A stretch of DNA of 64,000 bases from Blastomussa wellsi (Eukaryota; Cnidaria; Anthozoa; Scleractinia; Plerogyridae): assembly GCA_947652115.1 (NCBI GenBank), contig OX393561.1, positions 1,679,172 through 1,743,171 of the forward strand, read 5' to 3'. How positions within the stretch are numbered: the stretch's first letter is position 1; the number at the start of each line of letters is the position of its first letter. Below are positions 21,141-30,626 of this stretch, in pieces. The position numbers and the translations under genes are program-made. The notes under the pieces are model-generated. The model saw only the letters and a list, made by a program, of their open reading frames with translations. It was not told where the DNA came from and ran no database searches.

Positions 21141-21382
21141 AGTTATATAAAGACAGCAACACCAGGCTCGTCCAGTTATTGAAGGAAGCCAACGACAGGA
21201 ACGCCAAATTGGAACAGAGTTCAGACAGATGGCATAAAGCCCACGACAACCTCATGCAAGAGCATTTGGCGCTCAAGTACAACGACGCATCGTGTCTCGC
21301 TTGTCAAGAGATAAGTGCCACCACCCCGCCTGGCAAAACGATCACTCCTTGCGAGCAGTGCATCGTGGCACGACGCAACTAG
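21116..21382 (+). CDS. Coiled-coil protein ended by in-frame TAG
   Basis: An 88-residue frame with a heptad-like first half (LKLYKDSNTRLVQLLKEAND) and a Cys-containing second part (CLACQE, CEQC), suggesting a possible metal-binding pair. It stops at TAG 21380-21382. The same frame then stays open to a TGA at 21503-21505 and still looks coiled-coil in character, so the TAG may be a nonsense mutation or a leaky stop. The base context is TAG-CAA. The downstream gene starts at 21465, inside this continued frame. Function unknown. Confidence 0.6.
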   Translation: MSLQEQRLKLYKDSNTRLVQLLKEANDRNAKLEQSSDRWHKAHDNLMQEHLALKYNDASCLACQEISATTPPGKTITPCEQCIVARRN

Positions 21383-21464
21383 CAAAAAGAAATCAAAGAC
21401 TTGACGGAAGAAGCCCACTATTGGCAAACGTGTTACGAATCGTTACTCGAACAACATTTCGAGC

Positions 21465-22082
21465 ATGACAGAAGAGGTGATGATGGTGCCTACGAGAGAG
21501 TTTGACCAATTGGTTCAGTATTACAAAGGAGAAATCACGGACCATGCCTTGTTGAACAAGGCGGGTCGATTGGCCGCTGAAAGCCATGTGATACTCCACG
21601 ATAAATCGATCCCAGATTCGATTGCCATCAAGAAAATTAAACCTTTAGCTCGTCAGAGAGGTCGTTTAACCAAACGTATCAGACAAATTGGTCCTTTGTC
21701 GAGCAATAGTGTTGATGTCGGTGAAGAGGAGGAGGCCGAGGAGGAAGGAGATTTGGTGAAGGGTCCGTTGGAAACCATGTTCAAACAATTGATCAAGAAT
21801 ACTTCTCGAGCTACGAAGACACCAAAGATCAAGGAAGAAGCTACACCATCTACGTCAGGTGTTAAAAAGAAGCCACCCGCTGCTAAAACACCCATTCCAC
21901 CTGACTCAGAACTGGGAACGCTCCTAAGAAAGGCTGACATTCTCCTGGGAAAAGACAAACGTAAAAGCAAGCGCAAACGTAACAACGAGGCCGAACGCTT
22001 AAAACCTACGAGTGGCTGGGAGGACTGGGCCCAAGGAAAGAAACTGAGACGAAATCTACAACACGATTATGACACGACCTAA
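21465..22082 (+). CDS. Conserved charged Polinton protein (205 aa)
   Basis: The N-terminal 75 residues (REFDQLVQYYKGEITDHALL, then NKAGRLAAESHVIL and KPLARQRGRLTKRIRQ) look like a conserved helical module that I associate with Polinton-type loci. A Glu-rich stretch (EEEEAEEEGD), a Pro/Ser/Thr linker and a Lys/Arg-rich C-terminal part ending in a Trp-containing segment (SGWEDWAQGKK) follow. No enzymatic motif. A scaffold, minor capsid or DNA-binding role is possible. It overlaps the next gene by 14 bp. Confidence 0.75.
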   Translation: MTEEVMMVPTREFDQLVQYYKGEITDHALLNKAGRLAAESHVILHDKSIPDSIAIKKIKPLARQRGRLTKRIRQIGPLSSNSVDVGEEEEAEEEGDLVKGPLETMFKQLIKNTSRATKTPKIKEEATPSTSGVKKKPPAAKTPIPPDSELGTLLRKADILLGKDKRKSKRKRNNEAERLKPTSGWEDWAQGKKLRRNLQHDYDTT

Positions 22083-22419
22083 GACCCGTACGCGGAAGTA
22101 TCGTCAACGTGGTCGTGGTTTAGACATTCAGAAATGGTTGGGCAAGACGGGGATCGAATTTCACTGGCCTGGATACCAGTACATGGGGCCTGGGACCAAG
22201 TTAGCTAAGAGACTGAAGCGTGGAGACCCAGGTATCAATCGACTGGACAAGATTGCCAAACAGCATGACATTGATTACAGTCATGCTAAGAATTTGAGAG
22301 ACAAGTGGAAAGCCGACGCTAAAATGATCAAGGCCATTGATAAGTTACCCGGCAGCAAAACGATGACTGAAAAGATTGTCAAGAGAATCATGCAAGCCAA
22401 GAAAAAGTTAAAATTGTAA
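22069..22419 (+). CDS. Phospholipase A2-like protein (VP1u type)
   Basis: A 116-residue protein with a basic leader and the two signature parts of the secreted phospholipase A2 fold as used in parvovirus VP1 unique regions. These are the calcium loop GYQYMGPGT (YMGPG at residues 38-42) and the active-site helix AKQHDIDYSHA (HD at residues 66-67), followed by an Asp (ADAKM) at the expected distance. In viruses this domain opens endosomal membranes during entry. A QRGRG motif near residue 15 may be a protease site. It is the last gene of the second block, with an AATAAA 35 bp downstream. Short but complete in motifs. Confidence 0.8.
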   Translation: MTRPKTRTRKYRQRGRGLDIQKWLGKTGIEFHWPGYQYMGPGTKLAKRLKRGDPGINRLDKIAKQHDIDYSHAKNLRDKWKADAKMIKAIDKLPGSKTMTEKIVKRIMQAKKKLKL

Positions 22420-22453
22420 TAATCAATTTCTCCTTTTGGAGTTCGTGTTATTC

Positions 22454-22459
22454 AATAAA
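22454..22459 (+). terminator. Polyadenylation signal, second gene block
   Basis: AATAAA 35 bases after the stop of the last Polinton gene. It fits the end of a transcript that covers 19.0-22.4 kb. About 270 bp of noncoding sequence follow before the right terminal repeat. Confidence 0.6.
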
Positions 22460-22727
22460 CGGTATAAATTAAACTTCAGACTCTTTGTTTTGTTTGAAAG
22501 ACAAATGGTACAGCAGGGAGTACCCCCTATCCCTCGTCACCTTGATGGTTGTTAACCACGTGATATTGCGTACCCCCTATCCCGGTCTTTTTATTGCTTC
22601 TTAACCGACCATTGTCTGTTCTTTTGCGCATATCCAAAACAAACTCCTATGGGAACCCGGGACCTAGTTTCCAGGTTTCACTGCTGCTCAGGGAGCCGCT
22701 ACCTCCTGATTGGTTGAAAATAACCTC

Positions 22728-22931
22728 CGCCATCTTGGATTTGGAAAACAATAGAGTCTATTGTTCTCGAAACAATAGCCTATTTGTCTTTTCTCGGTTC
22801 GTGATTGGTTGAAATTTGTGGCGGCCATCTTGGATTTGAAAAACAATAGAGTCTATTGTTCTCCAAACAATAGCCTATTGTCTTTCTCGGCTCCTGATTG
22901 GTTACTGCCCCTATGAGCGTCCTATAGTAGT
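22728..22931 (-). repeat. Polinton right terminal inverted repeat
   Basis: Inverted copy of 13662-13865 with one mismatch, ending in GCGTCCTATAGTAGT. The same CCAAT, palindrome and AAGATGGC units are present, facing inward. Confidence 0.92.
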
Positions 22932-22937
22932 GGTGTA
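22932..22937. other. Target-site duplication, right (GGTGTA)
   Basis: Second copy of the 6-bp target duplication, directly after the right terminal repeat. Confidence 0.9.
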
Positions 22938-25900
22938 GTTGTCCATTTTACACATCGTAGGAGAACTGCCTGCAAATTCATATTGAAACAGAAGTTGTTT
23001 CCAGTAAAACAAGGAAAAAAGCTTTGGACTAAGTTAAGAACGTTTTTTTTCCAAAAAAGCCTTTTCCTCAAGCTAAACAAAAGTCAATTTTAAAAGCTGT
23101 TTCTTCGAATTAATTACACGCAGTGTAGTGGCGAGTTGGTTCTGTACATACCTTGGCTATTGTTATTATGTTAATTAGTGCGGTTTTTTAACAACAGTTT
23201 TTTCATTAGTGCGGTTTTTTAACAGCTTTATTGGGTTACATTACCTATACAAAAAATATTACAACAGAATAAGGAAGAAGAGCAAAAAAAAACATGAATG
23301 AGACCAGCGGTCCCAAGCAAGGTACCGCCCTTATAGATAAAAAAAGCAATAAATTTCACAATTATATCTTTTTTTTGCATCACTCCGCTCAGTGATTGGT
23401 TTAAAAATCCCCCTCAATCATGAACGTTTTCCCGGGCTTTGTGTCGGTTACGTGCAACCGGTTCGCGTGGACTGTCTCCGTCCTTTGTGACTGGCCAAAG
23501 TAATTACTTTCGTTTTCATTTTACGGCACTCAGTTGAAACTCGCTCTAATCCAGCGTGACAAAGGAAAAAAGGATTGTTTAAGCCTAGCGAAAACAACTT
23601 TACTTACCGGACACAAGAGAACAGATCAGCGTGAAAGTGACAGATGAGAAGCCATTTGTGCGCTTTTGCGGTGTTTCATGAGGTCCCTCCCCTCCCTATA
23701 CATTCATTTTCTCGTCCCTCGCCATCCCTCTCTTTATATGTAATATTGTAGACCTTATCTTTACTTACCTGACACAAGAGAACAGATCAGCGTGAAAGTG
23801 ACAGACGCCATCTGTGAGTTCTTGGGGTTGAATATGGCGGATATACAATACCCAATTCCAAAATGAAAACATCAGCCTAAAACAATAGCCATTGCTGTGA
23901 GTCCGAAGAGTAAACTCCATAGTTCTATCCCCGGAACCTCGTGCTGAGGTCTATTGTTTCAGCTTTCATGAGTTTTTCCAGCCTTACTAACCGCATTTGA
24001 GAGTAAAAATTCATTTGCATCAACTCAAAGACGAGGTTAGCGAGGTTAATTGAAATACATTCAAAAGAATTTTAACAATTGGCAGCAACTTATGAAAGGC
24101 TTCTATTCATTCTAAAAATAACCTAAGGTGTAATGATATGTTCCGCAGCTAAGTTACAGTAGTCAAGATGTCGCCCTACTCCTTATTATATGTCACGGTA
24201 ACCTCGTTCTCACGCAACAAGGTTTGAATGTATGCTGGTCTTACCTCGTGGCGCAACCAGTGCGTACAGCAGGCTCAAGTACACGATGGGAGTAACTGAT
24301 ACGAAGTAACTGATTCTGTTAATACCAGAGGCTGCTTCTCTGGAAGAAAAAAAGGTATGGGAAATCATAGCACATATCATAGATAGTATTACAAATACTA
24401 CTAAAACTTTATTTACTTCAAAAAGATAGAACAAAAGATAGCTTTACTTCTGGTAAATGCTAGTACTTTCAACAAATAAGTTTGCATAAGCTTGAAGTAA
24501 CTTGCCAGTTTAATTGAACACTGACTAGTCAGCGATCAGGCGTTATTTTTAATAGACCTTTCTACAAAATGGCGACCGAACATTCAAATAAGTTAAAACT
24601 AAAAACGTATACCAGCACTAGAAAGAACACCTTTTCTTTACTTACTGCAAAGTTTCAGCACTTCAGGTGTAATATCAGCTGAGAAAATGTAATTTGAACA
24701 TTGAAAAATTCACAAACGTTTGTATGACTGGGGGCATGCATTATAAATGAGTAAGTTGCAAAACAGTCCTTTTTCCATTTCAGTGACGATTACATGACGC
24801 CGGAATTTGTGATGAGCGTGAGATAGTCCGCTGACTGCACTTCTTGTGTACTGGTATTCTCTGTATCGAACAGAAGTAAGAGCAATCACTTACCGCCAAA
24901 ACGTTGTCCTGTTGCTACCAAAACACCCCAGAGATGATAACATTGCAGTTAAACCAATCGCTAGTGAACTCAGCGTGACAAGCGTGAAAAACTCGTCAAG
25001 TGGAGCCTGGTGACAAAAAGACAAAACCAGTATTTGAAAAGGCGGTTAAAAACGACTACATCGGGAGACAAAGACCCCTACTGCAAATCCCGGGGGGGAC
25101 TTGCGTTATACATGACGGGGGGTCCGACGGAGCTTCATATTACAAACCAAATAAAAAAATACACGAGCCTGAAATTTAGAAGTTATAAAAGACCTGGAAA
25201 CAAAATTTCCTACTCAAAAAAATACAAGCTTAAATTTCACCGATCACAACAAAAATTTTGCTCAGAGATGTCACCCCAAAAAATACGCGTTTTCTTATAA
25301 CACCTAACACCTAAAAAATGCGTGACAGATCTCTTGACCCAAAAATATACCGAGCGTGTAAATTTTTCAACCTTAAAAATACGTCGGTCCCCCTCGGAGC
25401 TCCTGCGAACTCGTTAAAACGTGTACGGGTATATTGAAGACAAAAAATGAAAAAAAAGAGATGATTAAGCAGAGACAACTAATTATAAGCAAGAACGAGC
25501 GTGCTTAAAATAGAATTAATTTCCAATTTGATAAAATATGATAATATTTGATAAAAATGCTGCAAAAACTACTCTTGAGTGGGTACTATTGTGACATCAT
25601 GTTCAGGAAACACCTCTGCCCTATTTACAATGTCTTCAAGATTGATAGAGGTAATATGGAATTTGACAGTTCACAAATACGAACGGCTAGCCAGCATTTT
25701 CCCTAAGCATTTTCAGAAGTTTTTATTGTGACAAGAAATTCAAGAAGCATATTTTGGATCTTGAAACCCCAGAATCAATTATAACAGCGAAAATGAATCA
25801 TACTATAATTTAGTAACGAAAGCCAATCTAGGCTTCATTATTACTCGCTGGTGAAAACAGTGTTGACTAACCTCTTTTCTAAGGGCCCCCAGGGTACCCA

Positions 25901-26030
25901 CAGCTAGTAACACCAGAAAATAGTCCAGAAGAAGCGAACGGGACAAGCGAAACTGAAGACGAATTTCATGACGAAGAAAAGTGAAGAACTGAATGACGAA
26001 ATTAGGCATCGACCTCTCTTGTTGATCTGA
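22938..26030 (-). pseudogene. Inverted partial copy of ABCG gene, exons 13-17
   Basis: On the minus strand, copies of the last exons of the transporter at 45.3-52.2 kb appear in order: exon 13 near 26025-25870 ([20 protein letters not shown]), exon 14 near 25010-24900, exon 15 near 24350-24245, part of exon 16 near 23870-23770 and the start of exon 17 near 22970. No ATPase exons or N-terminal exons were found further upstream, so only the membrane half was duplicated. Compared with the plus copy, exon 15 lacks 30 bp in frame inside a membrane helix and exon 16 lacks its 5' part. The Polinton then interrupted exon 17. It is therefore a pseudogene. Confidence 0.82.
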
Positions 26031-26724
26031 GTAAGGAATATGAGACAGTAGTTTTAAAACCTTGCTCCTTTAAGAAAAGAAAACTTTGGATAACAATTCC
26101 ATTATAAGCGGAGCTCCAGTGGCCCGAAGGACCGCCAGCGGAGCCCCATAACCATAGAAATTGTAAAAGAACCATCCCGTAGATCGACCACGGTAATGTT
26201 AGACACGTTAATGTTAACGTAAGCATAATCCTTGGCATTGGACATTGATGTTATGATCAATTGACAGCTGTCAAAACAAGGTATCCGCTGAGCCGTACCA
26301 CATGACCACATCGCGGGCTCAATTTTAGAGTTCATTTTTCAGTCAGTCAGTCAGTCATTCAGTAACTGTATTATCGTGTCAAATTCTTCTAGCCTACCAC
26401 AAGTGGTCTACTAAAATCTTAAATTACATTAAGTACTGTTATTATATGGCAAGGAAAATCTTGGTATGGGTATCGCTTCCACAGAAACGGTCCTCATCCG
26501 CGTATTTTTTTGTAAAGTTGGCTAATTTAAATTTTGCAACTATAATTGCGGAAGGAAAACGTTTTAAAATACTTAAATTAAAAAGAAATGTTTTAAAAAT
26601 CGCGGTAGCTTGTTCTTTCGGAGTTGTTCAGTCGTAGTATCAAAACACGTTACCTCGAATTCAAGTCACCGAAAGTGCGTCAGTTTTCAACAAGCATGCA
26701 CAACCCGAGTGCCATAAATATGTA

Positions 26725-26830
26725 TATATGTTGTGGGAGAAAAATCAAATAAACTACTAGGTCATCCCTACAAGCCTGTTTCGCGGTTGCCCATCTAGTA
26801 GTTTATTTTATTTTTCTCCCACAACATATA
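26725..26830. repeat. Foldback repeat
   Basis: Arms of 36 bp (TATATGTTGTGGGAGAAAAA at the left, its inverse at the right) flank a 34-bp spacer. The pairing is almost perfect. MITE-like; superfamily unknown. Confidence 0.65.
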
Positions 26831-28735
26831 CTTCGCTCTGCTTCTATGTATTGAGCACTGTTTTACGAAGATCAAATTTTACACTTTATATATGTATATA
26901 TATATGTTATTGGCCGGCTGGGAGGTCAGTATGGTGAAAACCGAGGTCACAGTTTTTTACCATACGGACCGACCTTAGCCGGAAAATAACTTATTTATTT
27001 TTTTCCTACTTTAATGTTTTGGGGCAAGAAATCATAAAGTGTTTGAAAACCTTTGTTTACGCGCGCATCCAGTTGTGCCGAGCGGCGAAAATCATTTTGT
27101 TTGCACAGTATGCATTTTATACTGCTCAGAATGATTTTACTACAATGAACCATACTCGCCGAAACTTCATCAATAAAGAAAGAAGAATTAAAAAGCACAA
27201 ATGTAGCACCAAAACAGATTATAAAAACTGGAAATACTTTGAACTGAAAATCGATTGCCGTTTGTGACGACATTTTTCAAGCTTCGTTATCTGAATGAAA
27301 AGCACTTCAAGACACATTTTCCAGTTACAGACATTCGCATTTAACGAATTTATACTCATTTGTTTGATTGTAACAGCATTTATTTCGATAGACAGTTAGC
27401 GAATTTCGAAAGAGAAACTCAGCGAACTTCCTGCACGTTTGTAGTAAGTCTTATGCCCGCCTGTGTACTCAAAATATACTGCGAAGATTAATTTCACTGT
27501 TATTTATGAAGACACCTCCTCTTCTTGAATGGTAGAAAATGGAGTTCGGTTTTGACAAAATGTAGCATAGAAACACGGCGTTTTAAATGCTAACTGGAGT
27601 CTGAAAACCGGCAACCTGCATTGAATTACAACTGGCATGAAAATCAGTGCGAACGAACAAACAACGATCGGCAAACGGCCGTGAACTAAAACTTGATTCT
27701 GTAATAAATAAAATGAATACTCGCCTTTTGGAGAACTTCAAGGTCTTTAATTCCACTGCTAATTTTTCCTTTCATTTGCGGCAACAACATCGATTTTTTT
27801 TTTGTGAGCAAAACTCGTCTCGCATCAATTGCCGTGAGCGGGAAAAAATCCGGCCCGTGAGCCGTATCGTAAAAAGCTGGACCGGTCACGTGTGCGTGAT
27901 TAGCCAATTAAATTCGAGGATTTAGGATTCCGGCCCGCTCAGATGCTTGGAAAAGAAATAAAATAAATTACTTCCTAGCGGAGCTCCGGCGGCATGTTAA
28001 AAGAAGGCATCTGCTGACCAGTATCACATGACCACATCACCGGCTCAGATTTAGAACTCATCGAGGCAACGTGTTTTTTGAAGCTTCGTGAAAAGTTGTA
28101 TTTCTAGTAGGAATAATTGGGTACATGTATGGAAGAGCTGGTGGTCACACTAAAGCCATCCTCAAAATAATCTGCCTCTTTCTGAACTCGTAACGCGGTT
28201 GGGAGAGCGACGGGACATCTCGGTTGTGAAGGCGATTGGTCAAAAACCCACGGAACATTGAACAACATGTGTAGGCCTAGCCAAAACACATCCGCCTTAA
28301 GCCCTTCAGACAACTCGTAACGTAATAACGGCCGGCCATTTTCTTTTGAACCGAACAAAACCTTAGCATGTCATTTTCTCATTTAATAGGGTCAGATGTT
28401 TGTGGCCCGTTGGTGACCGAATTAACGTGGTTCCACTGTAACTATTCCAATCACGCGAAACGCAATGAAGCAATCGGAACGCGAAGTTTAACCCTGCAAA
28501 TGGGCACCAACTGCGGGTAGCGTCCAAGCCACGTCTCAATTTTTGTATGCACGGCTGAGGACAAATGGCTCAGATTCCGCCGGAAGTGCCCCTTCCTCTT
28601 CCCAACCCCTCTACTCACCCCCTACTCACCCTCTATCCACCCTCTACCCGCCCTGACCCGCCCTTTTTACGCAAACGTGTCCTACCTTGTTGGTTCATCA
28701 AGGAACAGCAACGTCGGGTCAGCTACCAATTTCAT

Positions 28736-28945
28736 GCCTCGTGATGTAGTGGTACAGATGATGGACTAGTAATCCGACAACGGTATTGACAGTAGGTGAA
28801 TTAAGGCCGGGGGTTCGAGGCTTGCTGGGGTAAAAAAAAAAGAGAAAAGAAGAAAAATTCGAGGGGACAGAGAAATGCAGAGTAGAAGAGAGGGAAATAA
28901 CAAGAAGGAAAGGGGAGAAAGAGAGAGCAGACAAGACCATTTTTA
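28736..28945 (+). repeat. tRNA-derived SINE-like sequence
   Basis: Starts with a tRNA-like head (GTGATGTAGTGGTACAGATG as A-box region, GGACTAGTAATCC as an anticodon arm), then a B-box (GGGGGTTCGAGGC) after a longer than normal variable part. It runs into an A-rich, purine-rich tail. This is the layout of a tRNA-derived SINE rather than a working tRNA gene. Confidence 0.5.
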
Positions 28946-30626
28946 TTCAAACTGTAAGTATCAATTAACGATGTATGTGTGACCAGGTTACGTTCGGTGT
29001 TGTTAAGTAAACAACAGACACAAATTGTAAATTATACACGAACAAATTTATTAAACGAGGAGAAAAAAAAGGGTGAAAGCAACTAAGGGAAATAAAAAAT
29101 TACAATCAAGTTTAAATAAACAGAAAAACCATTTACAAAACAAGAAAAGAAAATAATGCTAAACTGAAAATTACAGTATTTAACTGACAACTCCGTGTGA
29201 GACTGGGAACGAGTCACACAATCAAGCAAACTAACAAATTACACTAAAAACATGCAATAAACAGAATAACCAAAACATATCCTTAATCAACTAAAAGAAA
29301 ACTAACGAATTTGGAACATTGGCAAGACAATAAATGTGGCCAAATAACAGAAAACACACTAAACAAAGTGACTATTGATAACTTGGCTATTAACACTACA
29401 AAGTGATGACAGCTAGGAAGCAATTAACACAATGTAATACTAAACAATTTGGTGAACCAAGATAATTGAAGAGGAATCCAGCTAAATACGACTAGAAACA
29501 TGTGGCCAAAAGGACTGAAATTACTCAAAAACAACTAAACAGGACAATATTCAGGTAAGCTGATTACAGTGAAAAGCTAATCATAACAAATAATTCTAAC
29601 AGAACTAAATGATCAGGCCACAAGTTCAACTTTAATAAACATGTTAACAAGAAACATACCAAAGCACTGAAGATAAACTTGCTTGACCAACTAGAGCGTT
29701 CTAAGGCTGTGTAGTCTGCGAAGGCTTGAATGCAACTGAACTAATTCTAGCTTGTAACTACTAATGAATCTATTTGCTTGGAGACTGGGCTACATCCTGT
29801 TACTAAAGGCATAGGCATGCAGTGATCAACCACAATAATACTAAGCCTAATTTCCTACATGTCCTAGGACAACTATAAAACAAGTAAGCTTTATTCATTT
29901 AAGAGTTCCTGTTTACTAGAGAGGAAATGACTAAACAGAATTTAACTGATATGCCCTGAAACAGGCTAGTAAGTGTGGCAACACGTGGTTCAGTTAACAG
30001 GAACCTGTCAACTCAAGACTACATTCCTGTACATACTGAAAGGTAGCACATGTACTAAAATACTAACTAAAAATAACCTAAATTCCTTGAGTGAAAAATA
30101 GAGTAATTGTGAACTTGGTCACATATGTATTTATTGTTTAATCTATTGTTTAAAAAGACAATAAAGCGCATGCATAATTACATGTAAGCATTCAGCATGC
30201 ATAATAAATGTATGGGGCTGTGCGGAAATTTTTCCGATATATCAAACACTCGAGACAGTGCTTCATCACATTTCCAAACACCTCGAAGTTCGTCAAAAAT
30301 ACTCGGCTGCGCGTCGTATTTTCAACTCTCTTCTCGGTGTTTGGAAATCTGTCTCTCGTGTTTGAGATGTTACGTCTAGGGGTTGCGTGACAGTCTGTGT
30401 GATATGCAAATACCGCTGATTTGATGTTTTCTTTGAGACAAGTTTCTCGGAATTATCAATATTCTAGTATCCTGTTTCAGGCAACACACCATAAGGCTTT
30501 ATATAGCTTCTAGAGAGCTCCGAGTAGCACATTTTTCCTAAATGCCCCTCAGCTTTCAGCAAGACATACGTTCATCTAGACTATTTCGTGAAAAGTTGAA
30601 TGCTGTCGGATCAGGACAGGAATTTA

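Larger units (their letters stand above)
13662..22931 (+). mobile_element. Polinton/Maverick element lacking polymerase B
   Basis: A complete 9,270-bp element bounded by 204-bp terminal inverted repeats (one mismatch) and a 6-bp duplication. All fifteen supported genes lie on the plus strand: a small ORF, integrase, a structural candidate, two small basic proteins, major capsid candidate, adenain-type protease, then packaging ATPase, two-helix membrane protein, three small basic proteins, a coiled-coil protein, a conserved charged protein and a phospholipase A2-like protein. Known Polintons are usually 15-20 kb and encode a protein-primed family B DNA polymerase; no such gene is present and there is no room for one. 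The near-identical ends and largely open frames suggest a fairly recent insertion. It would probably need replication help in trans. Confidence 0.93.
26031..30626. other. Repeat-rich intergenic region
   Basis: No supported gene. Two related blocks near 26100-26340 and 27975-28065 share AGCGGAGCTCC and CACATGACCACATC. A CTCACC/CTACC-rich stretch lies at 28600-28670. From 28830 a purine-rich tract leads into about 1.3 kb (to 30180) of A-rich, T-poor low-complexity DNA with recurring ACTAAA-type words. Confidence 0.4.

Noticed and set aside
25010..25300. 96-codon open frame
   Set aside because: Lys-rich, low complexity, within an intron-equivalent region of the inverted ABCG copy; no support.
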